Assembly: GCA_964602445.1 (NCBI GenBank)
Contig: CAZRQV010000018.1
Span: 1-37,905 of the forward strand
Source of the DNA: HGM12587 sp964602445
GTDB lineage: Bacteria; Bacillota; Clostridia; Lachnospirales; Lachnospiraceae
Reading direction: 5' to 3'
Length of the DNA: 37,905 nt
How positions within the stretch are numbered: the first letter of the stretch is position 1; every line of letters starts with the position of its first letter. Positions 25,001 through 32,138 of the stretch are shown here, in pieces. Under the pieces are notes generated by a model, which saw only the letters and a program-made list of their open reading frames with translations, had not been told where the DNA came from and did no database searches. Both the position numbers and the translations under genes were made by a program.

Positions 25001-25099
25001 ACATCAGGATATGTCCTTGGCGGTGCGGCACTGATCTCTGATGAGGCTGTTAAAACGGTGTTTGCAATGCCGGCCAATGCAGAAATTCAGGAAAAATAA
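22013..25099 (+). CDS. Secreted beta-propeller-like protein with three cell-wall-binding type 2 repeats
   Basis: From ATG 22013 the protein has 1028 residues: a signal peptide (MCRR, a hydrophobic core, cut near VSA-K, residue 29/30), a large N-terminal part with repeated blades of the form Y-N-D/G-x-L-Y-x-G (for example YNGSLYVSM, YNDYLYIGEY, YDGKLYLGTF) that suggests a beta-propeller, a helical insert around 540-640, and three CWB2 repeats (about 729-831, 832-926, 927-1024), each opening with RI/RL-x-G-x-x-R-Y-E-T and containing a KNFPDAL-type block. CWB2 domains anchor surface proteins by binding anionic wall polymers, as in Clostridioides Cwp proteins. In-frame ATG 21950 is possible only if the upstream promoter is used. 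A dlt-like operon follows. The ligand of the propeller is unknown. Confidence 0.85.
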   Translation: MCRRTLAVLLAAVMTVSLAVPSGMNEVSAKENKKITYVSQNAASDGKAEEYEYVFEKLSHPDQGTQTPDGIVDYVGNGVVAVPGEYENVEGDRGQSYSWSALAYGDYLYVGTCYAAMGNTLSLMQGILGDQFDSEVMEAALNAMFNGTFYFGHEDGVDSKGILVKMDTKTGELELLMADSQNGISPLFRNGIVYKDKLYFCGSVSTREGGSSLPSVYEIDPKTDEYKAVYVGLNNKLDSYAAYKAGISTGIRGMCIYNDELIISNVTMDHTTGESGALILASSDPSEGFRVIGDSDTLFNYPAYRYQDSIYGGSIWDMIEYNGSLYVSMCTGTPENAPDDNTMRSFALVRGDEKEDGTFVWTSIAGDQENDGARYTFGIDPERTRSGAANLIVYNDYLYIGEYNDEEIALERILFNKSGEDADGSMGGIDCSFVNANLEQSVNLYRMDKDETMELVVGDATEMFPEGSLSGIGSGWDRNENQYVWRMQEYDGKLYLGTFDTSSLLEPIGQFSNGDIIGMTPEEWDSQFKYIEELLRLIFKTDDSWKPRKASHTSEKMQEDVNRFSEELELGSLYLSDTAAVMSLSNEDSVTERIAYYQAFADYYSGLLNAFEELQTEYDLAQDLTDLLKQLLTQENLEKVYSVIDCLTYMKTAVRGFDLYVSDDGINFETVTVDGFDDPYNHGLRVFAETDQGLCIGTANPFNGTQVWIQRKTEETPGGDAEEVSEVTRISGATRYETSYAIADTLKENQSVDQFETVIIANGKNFPDALAGSYLAAVKNAPILMASEKNQDTLQSYVKENLKNGGTIYVLGGTGAVTQEVIGNLTAQYQVIRLEGANRYETNLEILKEAGVSGEEILVCTGKGFADSLSASATGKPILLVNNKEFTKGQKAFLEAHAGNTFYIIGGEGAVSGALEAELSNYGTTERIYGTSRYETSVKVAEAFFETPENAVLAYAKNFPDGLCGGPLAAAMNAPMILTATGKEDAAAAYVNQQGITSGYVLGGAALISDEAVKTVFAMPANAEIQEK

Positions 25100-25106
25100 A
25101 GAATAA

Positions 25107-25136
25107 CCCTACTTTCGGATGTTTTCGAAACGAGGG
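25107..25136 (+). other. Imperfect hairpin after the cell-wall protein gene
   Basis: CCCTACTTTCG (25107-25117) pairs with CGAAACGAGGG (25126-25136) with two mismatches, followed by an A-rich stretch rather than T. It may protect the 3' end of the mRNA but is not a convincing terminator alone. Confidence 0.35.
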
Positions 25137-25151
25137 AATCGAAAAAAATAT

Positions 25152-25180
25152 TTGAATACTTATATAGCAGATGTTATACT
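25152..25180 (+). promoter_or_regulatory. Promoter of the dlt-like operon
   Basis: TTGAAT (25152-25157), a 17-base spacer and TATACT (25175-25180). The spacer contains the left arm of the terminator listed next, so transcripts starting here cannot form that hairpin. Confidence 0.65.
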
Positions 25181-25215
25181 GAAAAATAGTCGGAAATAGC
25201 ATCTGCTATTTTTTT
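25164..25215 (+). terminator. Terminator interleaved with the dlt-like promoter
   Basis: ATAGCAGATG (25164-25173) and CATCTGCTAT (25200-25209) form a perfect 10-bp stem followed by six or more T. The loop is long (26 bases) and holds the -10 box. Only read-through RNA from the CWB2 gene contains both arms. Confidence 0.65.
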
Positions 25216-25251
25216 GAAAAGCAGTGAAAAATACAAAGGAGATTAAGAAGT

Positions 25252-25479
25252 ATGGAACAGTTATTAGAAATTTTAAGAGAAGTGGATGATACCGTAGATT
25301 ATGAAATGGAAAAATCCCTGATCGATGGTGAGATCATTGATTCTTTAGATCTGATGGAACTGATCTCAGAAATGGAAGAAGCATTTGAGATTGAAATCGA
25401 AATGGAAGATATCATTCCGGAAAACTTTAATTCCGCAGAGGCAATGTGGGCATTGATCACACGTTTACAGGATAACTAA
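25252..25479 (+). CDS. Acyl/aminoacyl carrier protein (DltC-like)
   Basis: The 75-residue acidic protein has the carrier-protein core LIDGEIIDSLDLMELISEMEEAF; S31 in the DSL motif is the expected site of 4'-phosphopantetheine attachment. Length and helix pattern fit DltC and related dedicated carriers. It would hold the acyl or D-alanyl group activated by the ligase encoded two genes downstream and present it to the MBOAT protein encoded one base after its stop. SD AAAGGAG lies before ATG 25252. It is the first gene of the operon. D-alanine is the expected cargo for a true Dlt system, but the cargo is not proven by sequence. Confidence 0.85.
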   Translation: MEQLLEILREVDDTVDYEMEKSLIDGEIIDSLDLMELISEMEEAFEIEIEMEDIIPENFNSAEAMWALITRLQDN

Positions 25480-25480
25480 T

Positions 25481-27061
25481 ATGGTTTTTACATCAGCTTC
25501 ATTTATATTATTTTTAACCTGCGTTACAGCAGGTTATTTTCTGTGCCCGGCAAAATATCGATGGGGTGTTTTGCTGGCTGCCAGCATCCTTTTTTACGGA
25601 TTGGCAGATATTCGGTTTTTGCCGTTTATTTTTGTAACATCCGGAATCAGTTTTTTAACAGCAAAGCTGATCCGACAGGAAAATGATGCCTGTGCAGAAC
25701 AGGTATCTCAATTAAAAGAGAAATCAGAAATAAAAACCTGTAAAGAAAACAGTAAGAAAAAATGCAGAAGAATGATGACCATTGCGGTTGTGTTGATCAT
25801 AGGATATCTGGCGCTTACGAAATTCGGCAATACATTGTTTGACTGGCTGGCATCAGCAACAGGGAAACAAGGATTTTCGGCATGGCACATCATTGTGCCG
25901 CTGGGCGTTTCTTATTATTCGTTTTCTACGGTTGGATATGTTCTGGACATTTACTGGAAACGGTATCAGCCGGAAAAGAATTTTTTGAAATATCTTTTGT
26001 ATGTCATGTATTTCCCTCATATTTTACAGGGACCGATTGCTCGTTTTGATCGATTGGGAGTGCAGTTTTCAGAAGAACACCATTTTGATTATGAGAGAGT
26101 TTGTTTTGGGATTCAGCTGATTCTCTGGGGATTTTTTCAGAAGTTAGTCATTGCAGACAGAGTGGGTATTTTTGTATCGGCTGTTTATGATGATTATGCA
26201 AATCAGCATGGAGCAGTGCTTTTGGCTGCGACGCTGTTTTATGCAGTACAGATCTATGCAGATTTTGCCGGATGTGTGAATATTGCCAAAGGGGTGTCAC
26301 AGATTTTCGGGATTACGCTGGAAGATAACTTCCGTCAGCCTTATTTTTCCAAATCCGTAGATGAATTCTGGAGAAGATGGCATATGACGTTAGGGTCATG
26401 GTTTAAAGACTATCTTTGTATGCCGGTGTCCGTGTCAAAGCCGGTAAAAAATGCCTCGAAAAAGATCAGAAAACGGTTCGGAAGTAAAGCCGGAAAAAAT
26501 GTAACGACCATTGCAGCCTTGATCGTAGTGTGGATCTGCACCGGAGTATGGCATGGAACCGGATGGAATTATGTGATATGGGGAATCTGGCAGGGAAGTA
26601 TCATTATATTGAGTCTTCTGTTGGAACCGGGATATCAGGCAGTAAAGGAGAAATTTCATATCAATGATACTTCCAAGCTTTGGGGGGCTTTTCAGGTAGT
26701 TCGAACCTTTATTTTAACCGGAATCATTCCGCGTGTGATCGTACGTGCTTCTTCTTTGGGAGCGGCAGTGACGATCCTTCAAAAGATTGTTATAGACAGA
26801 AATATTTCGGTATTATGGGATGCTTCCATGCTTGACTACGGACTGGATGGAATCAACTTTTTGATTGCATTTGTTTCTATTTTGATTTTGATTGGTGTTT
26901 CCGTACTGAAAGAACGGGGAATTTCCATCAGAGAAAGTATTGGAAAGAAACCGCTTGCAGTTCGCTGGCTGATCTATCTTGCGGCTTTTTACAGTGTGGT
27001 AATCTTTGGAATCTATGGACCGGGATATGATGCCAGTGCGTTTGTATATATGGGATTTTAA
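25481..27061 (+). CDS. MBOAT O-acyltransferase (DltB/AlgI family)
   Basis: The 526-residue polytopic membrane protein has the MBOAT core with conserved H301 (RRWHMTLG) and catalytic H358 (GVWHGTGWN). It opens MVFTSASFILFLT and YRWGVLLAASILFYG, closer to the AlgI branch, and is about 120 residues longer than typical DltB. A basic loop near residues 75-100 (KENSKKKCRRM) is unusual. It would move the acyl group from the carrier protein across the membrane to an outer acceptor, passing it on to or working with the SGNH protein. The ATG lies one base after the carrier gene stop, so translation is coupled. Confidence 0.9.
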   Translation: MVFTSASFILFLTCVTAGYFLCPAKYRWGVLLAASILFYGLADIRFLPFIFVTSGISFLTAKLIRQENDACAEQVSQLKEKSEIKTCKENSKKKCRRMMTIAVVLIIGYLALTKFGNTLFDWLASATGKQGFSAWHIIVPLGVSYYSFSTVGYVLDIYWKRYQPEKNFLKYLLYVMYFPHILQGPIARFDRLGVQFSEEHHFDYERVCFGIQLILWGFFQKLVIADRVGIFVSAVYDDYANQHGAVLLAATLFYAVQIYADFAGCVNIAKGVSQIFGITLEDNFRQPYFSKSVDEFWRRWHMTLGSWFKDYLCMPVSVSKPVKNASKKIRKRFGSKAGKNVTTIAALIVVWICTGVWHGTGWNYVIWGIWQGSIIILSLLLEPGYQAVKEKFHINDTSKLWGAFQVVRTFILTGIIPRVIVRASSLGAAVTILQKIVIDRNISVLWDASMLDYGLDGINFLIAFVSILILIGVSVLKERGISIRESIGKKPLAVRWLIYLAAFYSVVIFGIYGPGYDASAFVYMGF

Positions 27062-27073
27062 GAGATAACAAAA

Positions 27074-27199
27074 ATGAGAAATTCAATTGTGGCAATCACA
27101 GCAGAAAATGCAGAACGTTTTCCGGAACGATTAGGTATCGTAGATCAAAGAGGTGTATTTTCATACGAAGAAATCTGGTCTGCATTCAGCACCATTTAA
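27074..27199 (+). pseudogene. Truncated N-terminus of a second adenylating enzyme
   Basis: ATG 27074 opens a 41-residue frame beginning MRNSIVAITAENAERFPERL and ending at TAA 27197. Aligned without gaps to the first 41 residues of the full ligase downstream (MKNSILEIFVENVKKIPEHL...) I count 18 identities, including SYE, VD and the P-E pair. It therefore looks like the start of a paralogous AMP-forming ligase that lost the rest. The ribosome site is weak. It lies in the same reading frame as the full gene, 64 bases before it. A functional short peptide is not excluded. Confidence 0.75.
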
Positions 27200-27262
27200 T
27201 ACTGCCGGAGAACAGTAACTGAAAGAAAATCATATAAAAAGAAAGTGCAGAGGAGTACAGAA

Positions 27263-28720
27263 ATGAAAAATTCAATTTTAGAAATTTTTGTAGAAAATGT
27301 AAAGAAGATTCCGGAACACTTATGTGTTGTAGATGAAACAGGGGAATATTCCTATGAGAAATTGTGGCATGCATCGAAACGTGCAGCATATCGTCTGCAA
27401 AAGGCAGGGGTAAAAAAAGCGGATTGTGTACTGGTAGAATGTACGCAAAAAGCAGACTATCTGATCTGCTATTTTGCATGTAATCTGTTAGGTGCATATT
27501 TTGTACCAATCGAGCATCATGCATCAGAGCTGAATGTGCAAACGATTTATGAGGAGACGGAAGCAGTGCTTCTGATCTGCAACAAAGAATATCGTTTTCA
27601 AGCTGAAAAATGTGCGATGTCGCAGATTGTAAGAACAGATGGAAAAGAATTGGAAGAATGGACATTCCCGGAACGTACAGATACGTCGGAAATTTTGTAT
27701 ACGACAGGTACCACCGGAAGGTCAAAAGGAATAGAGATTTCCTATGGGAATAATATTGCCATTGCAGAAAATATTTGTTATGGCACACAGATGAGAGAAG
27801 GAAATATTGAACTGATGCCGCTGCCTTTGAGCCATTCGCTGGGACTTCGCTGTTGTTATGCAAACTTTTTTAAAGGCGGGACAGTGATCATTGCAGATGG
27901 AGTTGCAAAAGTAATGGAAATTTATCAGCTGATCAAAAAATATCAGGTCAATGCACTGGATCTGACACCATCGGCAGCATCCGTTCTTTTGAAGCTTTCC
28001 AGAGGAAGATTTGCAGAATTTAATGAACAGCTGGATTATATTCATATTGGTTCGGCGGCACTTTCGGAAGAATTAAAAGAAGAACTGCGCAGCCAGTTTT
28101 CCAAAGTACGTTTGTACAATATTTACGGTTCCACAGAGTCCGGCAGAAGCTGTGCTTTGAATTTTAATAGTGAAGAGGATCGTAAGTTTTGTATCGGACG
28201 TCCGACACACAATGCAAAATTCATTGTCACAGATGAGAAACGTAATGAAATCCAATCGGATGCAGCTCATACCGGACTGCTTGCCTGTGCCGGAGCAATG
28301 AACATGAAAGGCTATTGGAAAATGCCGGAATTAACAGAACAGATTCTGAAAAACGGATATGTCTGTACCAATGATGAAGGTTATATTGATGAACAGGGAT
28401 ATGTATATATTCTGGGACGAAAAGATGATGTGATCAATTATAACGGAATTAAAATTGCTCCGGAGGAAATTGAAGAGGTCGTATCGAAATATCCGGGAAT
28501 CAAAGATTGTGCTTGTGTGCCAATGGCAGATCCGGTAGCAGGACAGGTTCCGAAAATCTTTGTGGCACTTCAGGAGGGAGCAGATTTTGATAAAATGTCT
28601 TTTGCCGGATTTTTAAAAGAAGCAATCGATGCCAATAAGATTCCAAAACAGATCGAAGTGATCGAAGAAATCCCAAGAGCATTTAATGGGAAGATTCAAA
28701 GGAAAAAATTAATGAGGTAA
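27263..28720 (+). CDS. AMP-forming adenylation enzyme (DltA-like ligase)
   Basis: The 485-residue protein is an ANL-superfamily adenylating enzyme: phosphate loop TTGTTGRSKG (147-156), A5-type motif YGSTESG, aspartate motif DEGYIDEQGYVYILGRKDDVI, and the late lysine in NGKIQRKKL. It would activate an acid (D-alanine in Dlt systems) as an adenylate and load it on the carrier protein encoded at the head of the operon. Start ATG 27263 has AGGAG at 27251-27255; an in-frame ATG at 27245 would overlap that site. The SGNH gene follows after three bases. Substrate pocket residues cannot be judged by eye, so DltA identity is likely but not certain. Confidence 0.87.
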   Translation: MKNSILEIFVENVKKIPEHLCVVDETGEYSYEKLWHASKRAAYRLQKAGVKKADCVLVECTQKADYLICYFACNLLGAYFVPIEHHASELNVQTIYEETEAVLLICNKEYRFQAEKCAMSQIVRTDGKELEEWTFPERTDTSEILYTTGTTGRSKGIEISYGNNIAIAENICYGTQMREGNIELMPLPLSHSLGLRCCYANFFKGGTVIIADGVAKVMEIYQLIKKYQVNALDLTPSAASVLLKLSRGRFAEFNEQLDYIHIGSAALSEELKEELRSQFSKVRLYNIYGSTESGRSCALNFNSEEDRKFCIGRPTHNAKFIVTDEKRNEIQSDAAHTGLLACAGAMNMKGYWKMPELTEQILKNGYVCTNDEGYIDEQGYVYILGRKDDVINYNGIKIAPEEIEEVVSKYPGIKDCACVPMADPVAGQVPKIFVALQEGADFDKMSFAGFLKEAIDANKIPKQIEVIEEIPRAFNGKIQRKKLMR

Positions 28721-28723
28721 TGC

Positions 28724-29821
28724 ATGAAGTTGAAAAAGCATACAGCAGGCAGAGTGATCAAAGTATCCGTTTTTTTACTAATCCTTTTGCTGTTATTTCT
28801 GTTTTTTACATATTTGTTCCGCAATACGGATTATAATGCGAGAATGAATATTTTAGATTTCTATGAGGAAGATACCGAATTAGATGCGGTGGTGATCGGT
28901 GCCAGCAGTATCTATCGTTACTGGGATCCTATGGGAGCATGGGAGAAGGAAGGAATTGCTACCAGAAATTATTCTGTATCTTCTATGGATACAGCAACCT
29001 ATTTACCGGCAATTCAGGATATCTGCCGCAGTCAGAAACCGGAAGTGATCGTTGTAGATGCGAGAAGATTTCGACAGTTAAACGGAACGAATCAAATAAC
29101 TTTGGGAGCAAGAAATATGCTTGATTCTCTGGACTATGATTTTTTTCGTCTGAAATCAGTTTATTATTATTGTAAAACGATGGAGATTCCATGGAAAGAC
29201 GCATTATCCTTATACATTGATCTGATTCAGTATCATGACAATTATGATGCACTGACTGAAAAGTTAAACTGGCAGCTGGCAGATAATCGAAGCGGAAATG
29301 ATCAGATCGAACGTCAGACGTTTAAAGGATATGCAATCGCATCAGATCATACGTTTTATGAAGATCCTTCTGCCAATCTGACAGAGGAACGATCCGATCA
29401 AACCGGAAAATTTATACAGCTTTATAAAGAATTGATAGAATATTGTAAGGAAAATGATATTCAGCTGCTGTTGATCGCAACACCGATGGTCATTACAGAA
29501 GAAGAATCGAAAGAGTTGAATACGTTGTCAGATATCGCACAGTCTTATGGGGTTCCGTTTTTAGATATGAACCTTCATTACGAAGAGATTGGTCTGGATT
29601 TTGCAGAAGATTTTTATGATCCCCATCATGTCAATGTATTAGGTGCAGATAAAGTCACCAAATATTTTGCCGAATATCTGGCACAGGAGTATGGGTTGAC
29701 TGATCACAGGGAAGCAGCAGCCTATGCTTCCTGGGATGAGCTTTATGAAGAATATTCTATAAAGGCTGAAAATGCCAGAGCTAAGGTTCGGGAAAAGATT
29801 GCACAGTCGGAAACGGAGTAG
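28724..29821 (+). CDS. Membrane-anchored SGNH protein (DltD-like role)
   Basis: The 365-residue protein has one N-terminal transmembrane segment (about 12-33, Leu-rich) and an extracytoplasmic SGNH fold. The nucleophile block is GASS (S61/S62 after VVIGA), and the catalytic pair is D299/H302 in DPHHVN. DltD, which has the same topology, acts outside the membrane to move D-alanine onto teichoic acid. Position right after the ligase (three bases) supports the same job here. It is distinct from the other SGNH protein at 15.4 kb, which has an extra beta domain. The C-terminus is charged and helical. It ends the operon; no clear terminator was found before the next promoter. Confidence 0.82.
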   Translation: MKLKKHTAGRVIKVSVFLLILLLLFLFFTYLFRNTDYNARMNILDFYEEDTELDAVVIGASSIYRYWDPMGAWEKEGIATRNYSVSSMDTATYLPAIQDICRSQKPEVIVVDARRFRQLNGTNQITLGARNMLDSLDYDFFRLKSVYYYCKTMEIPWKDALSLYIDLIQYHDNYDALTEKLNWQLADNRSGNDQIERQTFKGYAIASDHTFYEDPSANLTEERSDQTGKFIQLYKELIEYCKENDIQLLLIATPMVITEEESKELNTLSDIAQSYGVPFLDMNLHYEEIGLDFAEDFYDPHHVNVLGADKVTKYFAEYLAQEYGLTDHREAAAYASWDELYEEYSIKAENARAKVREKIAQSETE

Positions 29822-29872
29822 GCAGTGATCTGAAAAGAATTACAAAGAGGCAAATATTAACAACATTTTTTG

Positions 29873-29901
29873 TTGCTAAAAATCAGATGATAGGTTATAA
29901 T
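29873..29901 (+). promoter_or_regulatory. Promoter of the 6S-like RNA
   Basis: TTGCTA (29873-29878), a 17-base spacer and a perfect TATAAT (29896-29901). The expected start is about 29908, exactly where the closing helix of the RNA begins. Confidence 0.8.
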
Positions 29902-29907
29902 AAGTTC

Positions 29908-30080
29908 AACCTGAAATGCAGTAAATGCTTCTACAATTTTGAACCTACATTTACGTTTATGGGATTCCTATATCGCAGGTTGGATGTCAAGCCTCCGTAT
30001 GCAGTGGAAGGCAGAAGATCTGTTGCGGTTGCCCACCTAGCATTCGCTAGGCGTCAAAAGTAGGAGTGGCATTTTGGGTT
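29908..30080 (+). ncRNA. ssrS: 6S RNA (RNA polymerase-binding regulator)
   Basis: The roughly 175-base RNA folds as one long rod. The ends pair perfectly over 12 bp (AACCTGAAATGC at the 5' end with GCATTTTGGGTT at 30069-30080, two G-U pairs). Inner helices pair CTTCTAC (29929-29935) with GTAGGAG and TTTTGA with TCAAAA. A large central bubble follows, whose 3' side holds the small hairpin CCTAGC-ATTC-GCTAGG, and an apical arm closes with GCCTCC/GGAAGGC. This closing stem, bubble with a 3' hairpin and apical stem layout is that of 6S RNA, which mimics an open promoter and binds SigA RNA polymerase in stationary phase. It has its own promoter and terminator and no protein frame. Confidence 0.72.
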
Positions 30081-30096
30081 TTATACCAAAGACAAA

Positions 30097-30127
30097 GGGA
30101 GATGTAAATTACATCTCCCATTTTTTA
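30097..30127 (+). terminator. Terminator of the 6S-like RNA
   Basis: GGGAGATGT (30097-30105) and ACATCTCCC (30111-30119) pair perfectly around AAATT, followed by ATTTTTT. It ends about 28 bases before the next start codon. Confidence 0.9.
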
Positions 30128-30155
30128 TTTCAAATGAATGCAAAGGAGCCGGAAT

Positions 30156-32081
30156 ATGCAGTTGAAAACATTATCGGTAAAGCAAAAAAAGTATCTGTTG
30201 GCTTTCGGACTGTTTATCCTATCGGTTTTGATCATAACAGGGAAGCTGTTTCAAAAAAACAGGCAGTCTGAGGACAAGACACCGGTTGCAAATGAAGAAC
30301 TCCTGATTTTAGGTACGCCAGAGTTGGTGGAAGGACTGGAAGAAACGGAAGTTTATACCGACAAAGGAATTTACAGAACGGAAGAAAAGATGGATTGGAC
30401 ACCGTATCTTTACGAAAGCATACAGGCAGTTACGGAAGAAAACAGGATCTTACATATTCAAAATCTGTTGCAGAGGGAAGTGACGCTGGAAAACTGTCTT
30501 GTGACAGAAACGGCAAATGACAGGATCACGATATTTTCCGAAGGATTTTTAATTCGTCTGCCCTGTAAAAATCTGACTTCCTTTGTTACAGAGGAAATAG
30601 CAGATCTCTATATCGCAGAGGGATGTGTCCGTCGGATTTCATTGAAAAAAGACAGGATTGCAGGAAAAATCCTGTCGATCAAAAACGAAGGAATCGAACT
30701 GCAGGGATATGGAGTGATACCGGTTTCTGAACATTTCCGATATTATGAAACGTATGGAAATTATCAGGAAAAATCAGCGTATGGTCTGGTAGTAGGTTAT
30801 GAACAGGCAGAACTAGTCGTAGCGGAAGGGAAAATTTGTGCGGCGGTATTGGAAACGCCGATGAATCTGGAAAAGATTCGGGTTCTTTTAAAAACAACGG
30901 ATTTTGCTCAGATCGTTCACAACAGAGTCAGTTTGGAAGTCCATGGCTCTTATACGTTGTTTTCCGGGGAAACACAGACGGAATTACAAGATGGAGAAAC
31001 GCTGGAACTGACTGCGGACAGTGCATCTCTGGAAAATGGACGTGTCATACTGCAGCCGCAAAACGGAGAGGCAAGACTGGAAATAAAAAGCATTCAGCGA
31101 AATTACGGAACGCCGTTTTATGCAGGAACTATGGAGATTGCAAAGGAATCGGGAGGAATTTTGCTGATCAATGAACTGGATTTGGAAACGTATCTGTACA
31201 GTGTTGTGCCAAGCGAAATGCCGGCAAGTTATGAAATGGAAGCCTTAAAAGCACAGGCGGTCTGTGCCAGAAGCTATGCATATCGTCAGATCTTAGCCAA
31301 TGGATATGCTTCCTATGGAGCTCACGTGGATGACAGTGTATCTTATCAGGTTTATAACAATCTTCCGACCGATGACAAGGTGATTCGGGCAGTTAATGAA
31401 ACTGCAGGAGAAGTGCTGAAGTTTGGGGAGGAAGTGGCTGTAACTTATTATTTCTCTACTTCCTGCGGATATACAACCAATGAAACCATCTGGAAAAACG
31501 GCCGGGAAGAAAATTCTTATATTTCCGGAAAACTTTTGAATGATTCCATGGAAACATTGAATCTGAAAGAAGAAGCGGCATTTCGGGAATTTCTCCTTCA
31601 GGATTCTTATCAAACCTATGATTCCGGAGAAAGCTGGTATCGCTGGGAACTTATTGTACCAGTGGAGCAGATTACAAAAAATGTAAGCAGTATGGGAACG
31701 ATAGGAAAAGTAACGGATCTGTCGGTAATAGAGAGAAATGAAGGCGGTGTGGTACAAAAGGTACAGGTAACCGGAACGAAGGGAACACTGGAAATTGAAT
31801 ATGAACATGAGATTCGTGCTGCACTGAACGGAAAAGGACAGAAGATTGTTCGAACCTATGGGAAAGATGCAGAAGGCGGAGCAATGCTGCCAAGCGGATT
31901 TTTTGTGATAGACAGAGTGGAAGAGGCAGGAGAACTGAAAGGTTTTTGTTTTCGGGGAGGCGGCTTTGGCCATGGTGCAGGAATGAGCCAGAATGGAGCA
32001 AATCATATGGCACAAAGCGGAAAAACTTACGATGAAATTCTGGAACTTTTTTATGGAGGAACTACATTGTCTGAAATATAA
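30156..32081 (+). CDS. SpoIID/LytB-domain protein with a long N-terminal extension
   Basis: The 641-residue protein has an N-terminal transmembrane segment (about 14-31), about 290 residues of beta-rich sequence of no recognised family, and then a SpoIID domain (about 325-640). That domain shows ELDLETYLYSVVPSEMP with the catalytic Glu, ALKAQAVCARSYAYR, and the terminal GGGFGHGAGMSQNGA. SpoIID is a peptidoglycan lytic transglycosylase acting on denuded glycan in engulfment; relatives of this length also occur outside sporulation. Start ATG 30156 has AAAGGAG (30142-30148); ATG 30138 would overlap that site. Sporulation SpoIID is about 340 residues, so this is a longer relative, not safely spoIID itself. 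Confidence 0.87.
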   Translation: MQLKTLSVKQKKYLLAFGLFILSVLIITGKLFQKNRQSEDKTPVANEELLILGTPELVEGLEETEVYTDKGIYRTEEKMDWTPYLYESIQAVTEENRILHIQNLLQREVTLENCLVTETANDRITIFSEGFLIRLPCKNLTSFVTEEIADLYIAEGCVRRISLKKDRIAGKILSIKNEGIELQGYGVIPVSEHFRYYETYGNYQEKSAYGLVVGYEQAELVVAEGKICAAVLETPMNLEKIRVLLKTTDFAQIVHNRVSLEVHGSYTLFSGETQTELQDGETLELTADSASLENGRVILQPQNGEARLEIKSIQRNYGTPFYAGTMEIAKESGGILLINELDLETYLYSVVPSEMPASYEMEALKAQAVCARSYAYRQILANGYASYGAHVDDSVSYQVYNNLPTDDKVIRAVNETAGEVLKFGEEVAVTYYFSTSCGYTTNETIWKNGREENSYISGKLLNDSMETLNLKEEAAFREFLLQDSYQTYDSGESWYRWELIVPVEQITKNVSSMGTIGKVTDLSVIERNEGGVVQKVQVTGTKGTLEIEYEHEIRAALNGKGQKIVRTYGKDAEGGAMLPSGFFVIDRVEEAGELKGFCFRGGGFGHGAGMSQNGANHMAQSGKTYDEILELFYGGTTLSEI

Positions 32082-32138
32082 GTACTTGCCACCGGAAAAA
32101 AGATATGATACCATGAACAAATCTTTTGGAGGGAAGAA

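Noticed and set aside
27186..27863. 225-residue open frame on the minus strand opposite the ligase gene
   Set aside because: It is antisense to the well-supported adenylation enzyme, has no family features and no ribosome site; long antisense frames are expected from this codon bias.
31293..32120. 275-residue open frame on the minus strand opposite the SpoIID-domain gene
   Set aside because: It is rich in Ser, Phe, His and Cys as expected for reversed coding sequence, while the + frame has clear SpoIID motifs.
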